The notes below the pieces were generated by a model, which saw only the letters and a program-made list of their open reading frames with translations, did not search any database and was not told the origin of the DNA. Positions 47,529 through 60,185 of a DNA stretch of 64,000 nucleotides are shown here, in pieces; the first letter of the stretch is position 1, and each line of letters starts with the position of its first letter. Made by a program: the position numbers and the translations under genes. Location of the stretch: positions 2,032,001-2,096,000 of the forward strand of contig OZ038533.1 in NCBI GenBank assembly GCA_964036665.1. Direction: 5' to 3'. The stretch comes from Gordius sp. MW1 (lineage: Eukaryota; Nematomorpha; Gordioida; Gordea; Gordiidae).

Positions 47529-49740
47529 ATGCCTTCGCCAAAATCATGTAAATTGTTGAATAATCCAGATGATTTTAAAAACATATTATCAAATTACGAC
47601 AATTTTATATTTGATTGTGATGGTAACAAACAATAATTTAAATAAAATAACGTTTTAAGGCGTACTGTGGAATCATAATACTCTAACTCCTGGTGCAAAT
47701 GAATTGATAAATAAATTAAGGACTATGGTATATTAATAAAATATTAATATGTTATTTAGTAGAAAAAAAGAATATTTCTAGCCACAAATAATAGTACTAA
47801 ATCAAGGATGGAATATTACGAGAAATGTGTTGGATTAAAGCTTGACATTAGAGAAGTAGTTTGTTTGGCTGTCATAAATTATTTTTTAGGAAGAAATATA
47901 TTGCACCACGTATGTAATTATATATTATTTGAAAAACAAGTTTCATTTTAAAGAAAAATTATATTTGATTGGAAGCCTAGGCTTCAAAAATGAACTAGAA
48001 AAGCATGGCTTTAATGTGATCTCATCAGGTGTAAGTGGTTTATGAATATCATTGTTATTTTTTACTTAGTTTATATTTTTATTATTATATTTTAACATGT
48101 TTTTAATTAATATGACCAATTTGTGTATAAAATATAATAAATTAATATCATTTACTTTTTATACCTAACAAAGTGCATATAATTTTTTTGATTTATATAT
48201 TATAGCCAGAGCAAATTGAAGGTGACATTCCAGAATGGGCTCATACTAAACTAGATCCAGATGTTAAAAACCTTAAATCTTATATAAATTATTTTAAATC
48301 CATGTCTTCAACACATTTGTACTGATTGTATATTTATATGTTTATTAGGTGAAAGCAGTTATAGTCGGTTTTGACAAAATGTTCAACTTTTACAAATGCC
48401 TCAAAGCTGCTTCATATCTTAAAGATCCTCAACATTTGTTCATATCCACCAACCCAGATGAAGTATTTCCCTATCCAGATGTTGATGTAGTGATTCCTGG
48501 TTAGTTAAACAATTTTGTTTAATCACACTTGTTTTTTTATGATAAATTTTATAAAAATTCAGATATATGAGCAACTTTATAAATTTGAGATCCACACGTT
48601 AAAATCAATTATATTTATTTAAATATTTATAATTATTATATAAAAATATGGTTAAAAGTTTTAATATCTGCCTTTACAACAATTAAACAATACTCAAATT
48701 AGAGAAATAAAAAAAATATTACTTGGGCACTATTTAAGCTAATGCTTTATTTAAAGATTGTACAGTTAAAAGTTAAATTTGTATGTTTCTAAATTTAAAA
48801 ATTTTAATTTTTTTTAACGGCTTATAGTTTAGGTTACATTCCTATGTTAAAAGTTTTAAATAAAAGTCGCCATATAGATTCCTCAATCCATTTGTGAAAA
48901 AACTTATTTTTTACTAATTTAACACTCAGAATTTCTAACTATTTTTTTAGTTAAAACATTTAAAGTTTAAAAACACCAAATCACCCTAATCTATTCCATC
49001 TCTGTTATTATGTACTTTTATTTCTTTATATGCGCATCAGAGATCAGATTTGTCTAAAAAATTTTGCCCAAACCTTGTCCGATTTTAACTAAATTGCGCG
49101 CCCAAACCCTTTTAAGTGTCCGCTCGGCCATGCCCAAATCATTAGAGCCTAGCCGGGTATTTCTGGTGTCTGATGAGTATATGTATGTGTATTTCACAGG
49201 AACCGGATGCTTGATAAAATGCGTAGAAACGGCTGCGTGCAGAAAATCTTGGATGGCTGGCAAGCCTCACGACCCTATATATCAATGCATTTTGGACGAT
49301 CATAAGCTAGACCTGTCCCGAACTCTCATGATCGGCGATAGGTTAGAATGCTAACAAAGTTTTGTCCAGATTTTTGACTTTATACATTATTGTTGTAAAA
49401 ACATACCAAAAAACCTTTGGTTTGCTTATGTTTAGTCGACCAACCAAAACCATAGGTCAATCAAACAAAATTTAGCCCTTTTTACAACACTAATACTCTA
49501 AAAAAGATTTTCACTTTGTGTTTACCATAACTTTCGAAACTTATTACATTTAGGTTGAATACCGATATCCTGGGTGCCAATAGGAAGGGAATGCTCTCCA
49601 TAGCCGTCCTAACCGGTGTAACTACCTTGGAGTATTTAATGAACCTTAAAGAAGGCAAAATAGAGAATAGCGAGGCGCTTTGGGATATAATTCCCGATTG
49701 GTATGCCAATTCGATCGCCGATTTCAACGCCATGTTTTGA
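47529..49740 (+). CDS. PGP: Phosphoglycolate phosphatase-type HAD phosphatase, complete eight-exon gene
   Basis: This HAD-family phosphatase is of the PGP/pyridoxal-phosphatase (C2-cap) type, which removes 2-phosphoglycolate and related toxic metabolites in the cytosol. Exons: 47529-47622, 47660-47727, 47763-47855, 47890-48030, 48206-48262, 48349-48499, 49200-49341 and 49554-49740, giving 310 residues with consistent phases. Motif 1 is FDCDGVLW with D29 and D31, motif 2 is TNNST with T62, the motif 3 lysine lies in GKP (K223), and motif 4 is GDRLNTDI (D248, D253). The cap has VGFDK and then KAASYLKDP-x-x-LFISTNPDE. LTGVTTLEYL near the end is also typical. The first three introns are 34-37 nt and the later ones 86-700 nt. 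Intron seven holds a GGCCCG-type MITE remnant and intron eight a GTCGACC MITE. PGP is preferred over PDXP by overall pattern only. Confidence 0.92.
49036..49176. mobile_element. Small GGCCCG-type hAT-like MITE in a phosphatase intron
   Basis: The ends CAGAGATCAGATTTG and TTTCTGGTGTCTG resemble those of 24531-24974. The flanks ATGCGCAT and ATGAGTAT agree at six of eight positions, suggesting an old target duplication. Confidence 0.6.
49388..49494. mobile_element. GTCGACC MITE in the last phosphatase intron
   Basis: TATTGTTGTAAAAACATACC at the left and TTTTTACAACACTA at the right are inverted ends. The middle carries GTCGACC and CCAAAACCATAGGTC. It is shorter than the copies at 38270 and 44546. 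Confidence 0.6.
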
Positions 49741-51156
49741 GTCCATATATGTGTATTGTTGACGAGTTGTTTTACCAATTATTTTGTGCAAAAATCATCT
49801 TTAGTCCAACGCAATTCTAGTCAAAACACTAACGCACCGTTATTTGTATTTTTTTTATTTGACCCCAAAACTGCCAAAATTCATGTGGTTTATCGCGTAG
49901 AAAATTTCATTTTTTGCATACATCATGGTAGACCTCGAAATACTCGCCTGCCAAATTATTATCGGGTCGTCTTATACTCTACTTTGTGTGAAATGTTGTA
50001 TCGCGCTTTATGATATACAAAGTTTGAAGCTTGTGTGGAATTATAGTTTAGGTGTTATCTCCCGAAAATTGTAAAATGAAGTCCAAAATATCGTTACTAA
50101 TTAATTAGATCTGAAATAAATAAATGGCGTGAGAAAAAAGTCGCAATTTGGAATTTAATGGGTACCCTTTGTTAAGATGTTCAGTGATCTATGTAATGTT
50201 TAAAATGGTATGATGTAATTTTTTAACATAGTACGGTAACTCAAAGTTATTTTGATCTTAGCAAAAAATTAATTATAATGCCACCCAATTTTTGAGAGGT
50301 TTGAAGTAGAAATAAATTTCGATAAAGACTAGAGTTAAAGTTATTTATAAGGTTTAAAGACTATATTCCTTTATAACATCACATCAAGCGTTAGTTGAGA
50401 AGTTTCATTATTGCACTGGTCAACAAAATATATCAACGGCAAAACGGTGAACAAATTTTGATGGAATTTGTTGTGGTTAACACGAATATGTTTTTCATTT
50501 TTTTTGTATACCTTAAGTTATAAGAATAGAGAATCGATATAGCTTGTAAAATCTACTTATGGTTCAAATTAAAAAAAATTTCCTCTACCTTTTTTAGTTT
50601 TTGATTTATAATAAAAATTCACTTACCCCCATATTTTTATTCCATACTTTTGCTTTCGTTAGGCTTATAATCATAGAAAACTATGGTAAGGCTAAAGACT
50701 ATATAGGTGAGTGAGTTGTGTAGTTAATACAAATATAACTATCGGTTCACAATTACACTCATGAGCAACTTTCAACTTTTTAATCAATAAAATATGTATT
50801 TTTACGTACAATAATATTACCTTAAAATAAAGTTAATTTATAAAATTCATTAAAACCCAGATTAAAAAAAACAACTACAATTATCCTTTTATAAACTATA
50901 TGAACCAGTACCCGCTATTTAATCAATTTATTTTCTCACACCAAAATTTTAAGAATTTTTGTTTGGGAGTCAAAATCAATATAGCGACTAGCCGGTATAC
51001 ATTTAATGCTGAATTACAACAACAAAATTATGAACAAAAAATCAACTATAATAATAAATTTCGAGTATAACTTTGTCTAAGCAAAGCCTAACAACGCGAT
51101 GTACTAATTTTCTTTTTAAAATGCCTAAATAAAAAGCGAAAGAAATAAAGTTAAAT
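49741..51156. other. Intergenic between convergent genes, no gene seen
   Basis: An open frame at 49756-50013 follows the phosphatase stop and is probably its 3' UTR or chance. The rest is AT-rich. Confidence 0.45.
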
Positions 51157-53964
51157 TCATGAAGCATTATTGTCATCTTCAGTTATTGTGTATCCATCTC
51201 CATAGCCTAATGACTGAACTAGTTGCGGTTTTTTGCCACACATGGGACACTCTAAATTTCTAATCTTGGAAGACCGCATCCAAATGATCAAATTGTATCT
51301 TTCGCCACTATTTATAGCCTCAGCACCGTGCCTTTGTTGGCCTCTATGTAATAAAATTGGCTGTTGTTCAATCCTAACACATATACATGTATTATGTATA
51401 AAATAATTTCCACGCTATAATTAAGATAAATCAATGAAATATAACATTATAATCACATTTTATAGTTTTTATACGCATTAAAATCAGCTTCTTTTTGACT
51501 GATTAAGTGTTACTTGAATTATATGGTTTTAGAATAAACTAAAAAACAAGAAGTTAATTTCACTAGATTAAATGGTTGACCTAATTGACTGCACGAATTT
51601 TCAACACAAAATATAGCATTTAATGTATCCAAATATCTTTTAGCCAATAATTAGGGTCGACTTAATTCCATACACAAGTAGGATAATGTCAAATATCCAA
51701 AACAAATTAAAGAAACTTACACAAAAAATATAATCTTAAATAGTATTTTCATTCCCCATATCTTTGGTTTTAAGGAAAACATTCTATAAATATCTAAAAT
51801 GTATCACGAATGAGTTTCTAACGTAAAAGACGCTACGTATTTAATTTTGACAAATAAACATCCAATTGTAAAAGATAGTTTATAGTAATAACATATTAAT
51901 AAAATATTTTGAAGAAATAATTTCAAAAAATTAATATCGAATATACTTGACATATTGAGCTGGGGCAACTTGGTCCCTCATTTCCCCAAAGTAAAGACTT
52001 CCACCAGTGAATGTGGTGTTGAGAGATACATTAAGAGTAACTTCAGCATTATCGAAATGGTAATTTAAATCTCTGTCTTCCAATATCTTGTATTTCACTA
52101 TAAAGGCCTACAACCAAAAAAGGCAATTTTTATCTTTTTAATATCAAATTAATTTTAAAAAATGTGTTCAAAATGGTTTACTATTAAATAAGTATTAATA
52201 TTATCAAAATCTTTAAATAATTTTTAAACAATTCATATAACCATGCATAGAGAGCCCCTCGGTGGTTTAACTTTAAAAATCATTAAATAGCCAGCCCCTA
52301 GAATTTGCTATTTAAACTTTTTGTACCATCTAAATCAAAGCCTGTCAACATTGCCAACACCAGATAAACCTAAAACAATTTTCTGCCATGTATTTTTTTA
52401 CAATTTTGATATTGCATTGGTTGAAAAATTGAAGGCTAAATAAATTTTTTTATACTGATTGGATTGGCTTATCTCTAGTTTAAATTTTAATACTTTTCAA
52501 AGGTGAGATTCGCTGAAATTTACATTTAGGTTGCCCGGTAAGTTAGAAAAATTGACTTTTCAAAGCTCTTTAATACACCACCCCAAATAGTAAGTGAGAG
52601 GCTAGACTAAATGTAGCAGAAGTTTAAATATTATAAGATCTCAAATTATCATTAAAGCCTTATGAAAAATTCAATAAAAATAAAACTATCTGCATTTCAA
52701 CAATTGATAGACAAGTTTAATTGTCAATGCGGAGGAAAAAATTGTAAAATACTCATAATATGTATCACTTTGTGTGAATCGAGACAATCTCCACCACAGT
52801 CTGGAAATAAGATGGTACAAATAGGCCTGAGGTATTTAATTCTTAATGGATCCAAAAAGTCATGATCAAATCCTAATTCACTAAGTGAAACCTATTACAT
52901 AAGCAAACAATTTTATTAAAAAATCCATAATAATGTAATAATCTGTAATAAATTTGCCAAATCATATAACATATTGTTTGAATGAGTTTGTTTTCTAAGT
53001 AAACTAAAAGAATGACATCATTGCATTATACTAACTCCATAGCGATTCATAGAATTAGGCCTTGTTTTAGGAATGTCACTATTTTCAAAATTTTCAATTT
53101 CTTCTAAAAACTTGCAACAAAAATCAGGAGTAAACATAGGGAAGGAGTAGATGCGTGCTTTAATTTAAATAAAAATGTTATTATAATTAATTTGGTATAA
53201 ATATGCAAGCACTTTATTTTAAATCAAACCAGAGGTTATTACACAAAAATAAGGGTAGAGATAAAAAATTTAGTTTAGCAAATATCTTATATTTTGACCT
53301 AATGTTGAAATTTTAAAGTCTAGCATAAAAAAATTTATTTAGTAGATGAGTGATGTTAAAATGAAGACAATAATTTATTAATGTTATTATACATAATTCT
53401 GTTTTAATTGTAAATTAATGGGAAAACAATATATGAGAAAAATCATTACCTACATTCTTTAGGTTTAAAAACATTGATTATATTAAAGAGGTCATCTTCA
53501 GTACAACCTTTTTCTCGAGCTTTCTCAACTAATTTTAAAAATGATGGCTGGAAATGGTCATCCTTTTTAAGGCTCATCTATAAACATTTGGGAATATTAC
53601 CTTTAAGATAAATATATCTGGATGTAATTTTGAATATTTTTGGTTAATTAATCCCTTCCTATCAATTAATTCTGATCCCAATTGTTTTCTTCTAGTCACC
53701 TCAGTATGGATCTTAATAATTTTCAAAAAAATATAAAACCTATGTACCTTATATAATATTTCATTGGTAGTATTCTGCAAACCAAGTTTTTCAATTATCT
53801 ATAATTATAAGCAATTTAAACTTATTTTGACTTACATCACCATAATCTGCAATAAATTGTTCATCATTTAAATATGTTACATGTTTGCCCAACTCCTTAA
53901 CAAAAATATTATCTTTGAAAAAACAACTACACACATAAAATTCTTTAGAGGTTTTATCGGGCAT
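51157..53964 (-). CDS. OGFOD2: OGFOD2-type 2-oxoglutarate/iron oxygenase, complete seven-exon gene
   Basis: A 2-oxoglutarate- and Fe(II)-dependent dioxygenase of the OGFOD2 family; its natural substrate is not established. Exons (minus): 53964-53836, 53798-53748, 53577-53454, 53157-53036, 52891-52769, 52107-51947 and 51373-51157, giving 308 residues with phases that agree. The N-terminus FYVCSCFFKDNIFVKELGKH aligns with FCRCACFCTDNLYVARYGLH of the human protein. Next are RIYSFPMFTPDFC and PKTRPNSMNRYG. The iron ligands are H200 and D202 in YHFDNAEVTLNVSL, then H252 in RGQQRHG, with 2-oxoglutarate-binding R262 in GERYNLIIW. The family C-terminal CPMC (279-282) and GYGDGYT follow. Start: an upstream non-ATG codon at 53985 is open, but ATG 53964 gives the usual short N-terminus. 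Introns are 37, 170, 296, 144, 661 and 573 nt. Confidence 0.93.
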
Positions 53965-55196
53965 TGCTGGGTAATGAGCAAACAAAATACAAATCGACTT
54001 TTATAAATTTACACATATCTTAACCTTATAACTTGTCGCAATGATTTAGTAAAATAGTAATTTATGGTATCAAATGGGAAACAGTTACAATCATAAAAGC
54101 CTAGCTATGGCCCTTAACTCAACAAGAGCTTATTTGAGGGCTGAAAGAGGGAAAGCTAACAATACTTCTCCTCGATTTATAAGCATCTCAATATAAAAAA
54201 AATTAGAAGCTCTACATTTCTAAGATTATATGAGTTTCAAACTAAATAGTAAGAAATTTTGTATTAAAATCTTTTAAAAATAGTTAATATTAAATTTAAA
54301 TAAAATTTTTTCTCTCGGGTCCAACCTCCTTTTGCGGAAATTTAATTTGCAAAAAATTATTAACAATCACTAAATGCACAATAGATTTTAATACAAATTA
54401 TCGTAGCAAAGTTATGAGTTTAATCGTATTAATTAGTTCGTAATTTAACAGAACTAAAAAAAACAGTTGATTCTTGATTGGACTTTTTTAGATATATTTA
54501 AATTGACCTTATTTTCCGTTTTTAAAATCACATAGAAGTTAGTTAAAACAAATCTTAGCTATTTTGTATTTATTGAAAGTCATAAAATGTTTATATAAGC
54601 CCCAGTGTTTTTTTGAATGATTTTAATTTTGAAAATTCAGGTCAACCGTAGCTCTAGAAAATCAAGACCCGACCAAGAGCTAACTGACCTCTCCCCCCCC
54701 CCCGCACCCCGAGGGAAAAGTTTTGGCCCCTATCGTAATTTAATAATAATTATTCTTATTAGTTTTTAAATATGTCATTTTAATTGAGCTAAATAATTTA
54801 TTTATATTTAATTTCCACTTTGTTATTTATTAACAAGCAATAAAAAAGGGCTAGCAATTAAAACTTATTTCAAAAGCTTTAAACAACAGCTTAAATCAAT
54901 AATTGGGGCAATACCAAATTGTTAAAAAAAATAGTTGCTATATAGTTTATCATTGGTATCATTTTACAAAAATTAACATTTTTCTAGTAAATATATCCCT
55001 ACCATTTGGGGTTTTAACTAATTTGTACAAACTTACTATATAATTACACATTTCGTTTAGATATATGCGTTTTTCATTTTGAATTAAATATATCTTATTG
55101 AAGCTAATTTCGCTTGGAGACCTTCCCGGCCGCAAGCGTTTGCTATAAATGAAACAACGTGCCGGGGACGGGACGTAATATAATCTTAGTGCACAG
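53965..55196. other. No gene seen
   Basis: AT-rich region upstream of OGFOD2. A C10 tract near 54695 with ACCCCGAGGG next to it may be a decayed MITE; nothing else is recognisable. Confidence 0.45.
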
Positions 55197-56475
55197 CAGT
55201 GGCGTACGCAAGGGGGTAGTTTTGGGGTTCAAACCCCCCCCCCCCCGCGGATTTTGGAAAAAAAATATTTTTTATTTTCTAATATCGCATTATTTAATAA
55301 ATATTATGAAACGAGTGTTACTTAATTAACTATGAGCACTTACATTCAACAACCATTAAGTATTTTTACGCGTTAATTTATTTTTCCGGAATTTTCCTTG
55401 TGGTTATAAAACGTAAGCATTTCATATGAATTCCTCGATCAATTTGAATAAAAGAAAATGCACAATATTTAAATCTTATGTCATAAAAGTTAATCATGTA
55501 GAACAAGAACCTACTGCTGGTAAGATTTTTAAATGATTATAGTTAGATAATCATTTTAGATTTAGTTCATGTGGAACAAGGACCTACTGTTTAAAATCTA
55601 AATTTTGCTTGACAAACTCACATGGGTGCCACATTAGAGACCTGCACGAGCCCGGCCCTCGGGCTGGGCTTCTGCTCAAAAATAAAACACGGGCCGGGCC
55701 TGGACGGGCCGTTATATAACTTAACGGGACCAGGCCGGGCCTAGATATACTTAAGACCCGTTAAAAGCCCGTTATAAAATCAATTAGATTTAGTATAAAA
55801 GAAGGTTTATTTATAATGTACTAATTTATAATTATTTTATGTATATTAAATTAACAAAGAAGTTAAATATTATTCCTAGTGTTTCGATCTCGTCTCGTCT
55901 CGGTCTCGAAAACAAAATCTCGTCTCGTCTCGGGATCGATTATAAATATCTCGATCTCGTCTCGTCTCGGTATAGAAAAATATCGATCTCGTCTCGTCTC
56001 GACTTTTTTTTTAAAAATATATACGAAATAAAAATTTCTCCTGTTTTATTTAAAATATTAAATAAGTGTTAAAAAATTAAAATGGCAAATTTATATTTTT
56101 GAAAAACTTTAATACACAAACTTTTTAATGATTTAACGGGACATGACTTCTCATTGACAATATAAAGATATGAATTCATTAATAAAAATAACATTTTCCA
56201 TGGAAAGTGCAGACTAAAAAATTATAAATAAATATGAAGTATAGAAAATTAAATTTTATTGTTTTAGCAAATTATAACATTTGTATCAAATCGCTGTGTT
56301 TGACTATAAATAGTCTTAGAAAATAATAAGTTCGGTTATACTTATAGTTGACTTAGTTGCACAATTTAGCAAATTGAGACCCTTTATTAACCCTGGCTAA
56401 AGCTTCAAAGTAGACCTTACCATATTTAAGGCCAACAATTAAGTCCATTAGTACCATCATTAATTATAGCCCATA

Positions 56476-56628
56476 CTATGGGTTAGGGAAAACCCTTAGG
56501 TGGGGCGGATCCGAGGTTCGCCCAAGGTCAGGTTTTAGGTTAAGTAGGTTTAAAACCTCGAGGTTTTAAAACAACCTAACCTAAAACCTCAGGCTTGGGT
56601 TTAGAAAACCCCGGGTTTTCCCATCACT
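56476..56628. mobile_element. Fourth-level hAT-like MITE
   Basis: An 8-bp target duplication AGCCCATA lies at 56468-56475 and 56629-56636. GTTAGGGAAAACCC and GGGTTTTCCCATCACT are the inverted ends, and the inside folds around AACCTCGAGGTT. Confidence 0.75.
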
Positions 56629-57114
56629 AGCCCATAGTGTTTATTGCATGTTTACTATAGCGTTATAAACCACAAAGTGCTAGTGACTTTAAAGATAATA
56701 TTATTATTTAAACAATTGATAACTAGATGCACATATCAAAACGTGTAGAAACAACAATAAAAGCAGCATTATTATAGGGTTAAGAACATAAGGTTTTAAA
56801 CTTTAAATAGCACGTATTTAAATTTGTGACAAAAATCATTATAATCAAATTTATATTCCAAATCTAACTAACTTTGCCATTAAATAGTTATTTACCGAAT
56901 ATAGTTGAAGCATAAAAACTTCTAGAAAACTCATGCTTTAGGTTTAATCTATTACGGTGTCATCTCTATTGTACTTTTGAAATCGTTAAACGGGTGCTCG
57001 AAAATCTCGAGCTATTAAAAAAAATTATTTAAACATATTGACAACCAATTTATAAACGCATTATACAGGATGAGTAACTGCGAAATTCAAATAGGCCTTA
57101 GTAATATTTATTAT

Positions 57115-57684
57115 TGTGGCATAACGCCAATCCCCTCTTAATTTTGGTTTTATCTAGTTTTCGTTGCTTAGTTCTTTTCGTGTTTTAATTACTCTTCTTG
57201 GCACTTGTTCAATTACCCTTTTAGTTTTATTACCCCCCCCCCCTTGCTAGTTGTATGACTCTTCAAATTTATTGTCACGCAGTCCTAATCCCCCCATCTT
57301 AATTAGTGTTACCAGTACGCTATACGGTGATTGCGTTTGTTTGTTATAATCCCCCTGCCCGATCGCGATGGTATTGTTTACATATTTACATCTTCAATCA
57401 CCCCCCCCCCCGATCGTTATTATATTGTTTACCTATTTTACGTCAACGATCATCATTATTATTTCTGCTATTTAAAGTACGAATTGTTTGTAAAAGTGAG
57501 TTATATATTTGTAAAGATAGTTATATTTTTTTTTGATCTGATATTAATAAAGTTTATTACCGGAGAGTTCTAGATCCAGTCCTCCCTTTTTGGGGGAGGA
57601 CATACCTTGAAACGAATAAATAAATTCTAAAATAACTAAATGAATATTTCTAAATTCTATACTTATTAGTGTAAAGAAAAATTA
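57115..57684. other. Unclassified insertion segment in the GAGACG element
   Basis: This segment is absent from the 1.1-kb family copy. It starts TGTGGCATAACGCC and has C-tracts, an AATAAA near 57546, and TCCTCCCTTTTTGGGGGAGG near 57578. It could be a solo LTR or an unknown insertion; no clean target duplication is visible. Confidence 0.4.
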
Positions 57685-59762
57685 ATTTCGTATTTGAAGA
57701 ATACAAATACGCTTTAAAATATTTATTTAAATTTCTAGCTAAATGTATTTATTTTCTAGAACTACCGTGAATATCAATCAGTTTTATTTTTCGTACTACT
57801 ACATCTTTAGCATAAATTTATTCAACTTCAAAAATTATTATAACTGATCAATCTCTACTGACAATTCGTTTTAAGTAGTAACAATAATAATGATGGGGGG
57901 AGGTAGGATGACGATAAACAAATAAATGATAGCGCACAAGCGCGGTGGTAAAACAATAATGATCAGCGCATCGGTAACAACAATGATCAGCGCACTAGTA
58001 CAATAATGATAAGCGGCGCAAATAACAATAACTAACAAATAGCGATATCATCATGATTATAACATCTGAAGGCTAATTTTATAGTTGGGTAATAAACCGG
58101 TAACTAACCTTCTCAAAATTAAATTTATGATACGATAATAAAAGTACTACCATGACATTTAAATTTAAGAATAAACAACTTGGCACATTTCCAAAAGTAA
58201 AAGAAGTCATAAAATTAGAAGTAAGCGAGGGGGGGAATAGATATACCACACCTACCCCTTTTCCCAAAAACAAATCTACCTCCGCGGATCACTCGTGAGG
58301 GTTAAAGCCGCCAACGGAGGTATTAAGACTTCGACTTTTTGACACCGACATTCACATTGACACCGACATTGATATTGACCTAGATACTGACGTTGATTGA
58401 CACTACTTCCCGACACTCAAGAATCTTGTTCCTCATAACCGAGGATGACTCATTGACTGAGTTCAGTGCCCCAAAAACCAAGGTTGACTCATTATCTGAG
58501 TTCAGTGCCTTAAAAACCAAGGATGACTCAATGAGTTCAGAGCCTTATAAACCCGAGGTTGACTCTATGAGCCGGTCTAGTAGTACAATTGCAAACCAAA
58601 AATCTCCGTCAATTCCTTCCTTCAAAAAAAATTTTCTGACGTTCCTCACTTCCAAATATTAGTATAATTCACTTTACATAAATTGTCCTTTCCCTCTCCA
58701 TTCCTTCCTTCAAAATCTTAATACCATTCCATTTACAAAAATAGCCAAATAATATTCAAAGAAACGCGGGGGGGTTTTGGTTTAATATTGATTACTAACA
58801 ATATAATCGTCATACAATTAATATATGAGAATCATTCAAGTAAACTATCTTAAAATAATATTAAAGTGGCACAATAAGAAACTAGGCTTCTATTTAAATC
58901 ATTTGTTTTCAGTGGGTTTGAATTCAATTTTACCAGACATTACGAATTTTGATTTTCAGAATTCCCAAATGTTGCTTTCGAATCACTTCATTGAATATTT
59001 GCTAAGAAAGAATATTAATTCCCAGAATATATTTCATTTTTTGAACATGATTAACTTTCCTTTTAAGACGATCGTTCTGTTGTTAGTTAGTTGCTCGAAT
59101 AATTAGTGTGAATATATTTTCCTTTTGTCTTGCCACCGGAATCAGGATATTGGAATTTCCATTGCGGGCGCGGCTTTAGTATTTTGTTCTGACACCAATT
59201 TCGTATTTGAAGAATACAAATACGCTTTAAAATATTTATTTAAATTTCTAGCTAAATGTATTTATTTTCTAGAACTACCGCGAATATCAATCAGTTTTAT
59301 TTTTCGTACTACTACATCTTTAGCATAAATTTATTCAACTTCAAAAATTATTATAACTGATCAAACTCTACTGACAATTCGTTCTTAGTAGTAACAATAA
59401 TTGATGGGGGGAGGTAGGATGACGATAAACAAATAAATGATAGCGCACAAGCGCGGTGGTAAAACAATAATGATCAGCGCATCGGTAACAACAATGATCA
59501 GCGCTCTGGTACAATAATGATAAGCGGCGCAAATAACAATAACTAACAAATAGCGATATCATCATGATTATAACATCTGAAGGCTAATTTTATAGTAGGG
59601 TAATAAACCGGTAACTAACCTTCTCAAAAATAAATTTATGATACGATAATAAAAGTACTACTATGACATTTAAATTTAAGAATAAACAACTTGGCACATT
59701 TCCAAAAGTAAAAGAAGTCATAAAATTAGAAGTAAGCGAGGGGGGGGAATAGATATACCACA
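57685..59762 (-). mobile_element. Short non-autonomous LTR element, minus strand, young
   Basis: Two LTRs of about 565 bp (57685-58250 and 59198-59762) differ by only about ten changes by eye. On the minus strand each starts TGTGGTATATC. The primer-binding-like TGGTGTCAGAAC directly follows the LTR at 59198, and a purine tract (GGGAAAAGGGGTAGG) precedes the other. A 4-bp target duplication ATTA lies at 57681-57684 and 59763-59766. The 947-bp interior has no recognisable gag or pol; it holds a short tandem repeat at 58438-58590. It is one of the most recent insertions in the window. Confidence 0.8.
58438..58590. repeat. Tandem repeat of about 45 bp with TGACTCA cores
   Basis: Units around 58443, 58486, 58527 and 58557 share GATGACTCA or GTTGACTC followed by GAGTTCAG-GCC and AAAACC-AGG. 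The TGACTCA core equals an AP-1-type site. The 89-residue plus-strand frame across it has a matching protein repeat but no known domain. Confidence 0.7.
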
Positions 59763-60185
59763 ATTACTTCATCAGAACTCATTCTTAGCCTACAATTTTG
59801 TGATATCTAATGATGCTATGGATACAAATTTGTGATAAATATATTATAAAATTCTTCACATTTTAATAGATTGCCAAATTTTAAATTTTTGCAAAATATA
59901 ATATTTACTACATTTAGGAATTTTTTTAATATCAAATATATTTCGTACATATTGATTTACACTTAATACCTTAAATGGAAATCATGCAAATTAAAATTCA
60001 CAATAATTTACTAAAATCTAATGATCAATATAAAGTCGAGATCTCGCCGAAAAAATCTCGTATCGTCTCGTCTCGACATCAAAATTCTCGTCTCGATCTC
60101 GACTTCATTTTTCAAATTCTCGTCTCGTCTCGGTTTTTCGAGACGAGACGAGACCGAGATTTTTCTCGGTTTTTCCGCATCACTA

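Larger units (their letters stand above)
55877..60185 (+). mobile_element. Third-level hAT-like element of the GAGACG family
   Basis: The ends TAGTGTTTCG and CGCATCACTA are flanked by a perfect 8-bp target duplication ATTATTCC at 55869-55876 and 60186-60193. TCTCGTCTCG arrays lie at 55885-56000 and 60040-60175. The interior matches 8610-9440 of the complete 1.1-kb copy, with three added segments: 56476-56628, about 57115-57684, and 57685-59762. It is non-autonomous. Confidence 0.85.

Noticed and set aside
53965-53985. Upstream non-ATG start for OGFOD2
   Set aside because: The codon at 53985 is TTG; ATG 53964 gives an N-terminus of the length usual in the family.
57687-59764. Simple segmental duplication of 565 bp
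   Set aside because: The copies have TG-type ends, an adjacent primer-binding-like site and a purine tract, so they are LTRs.
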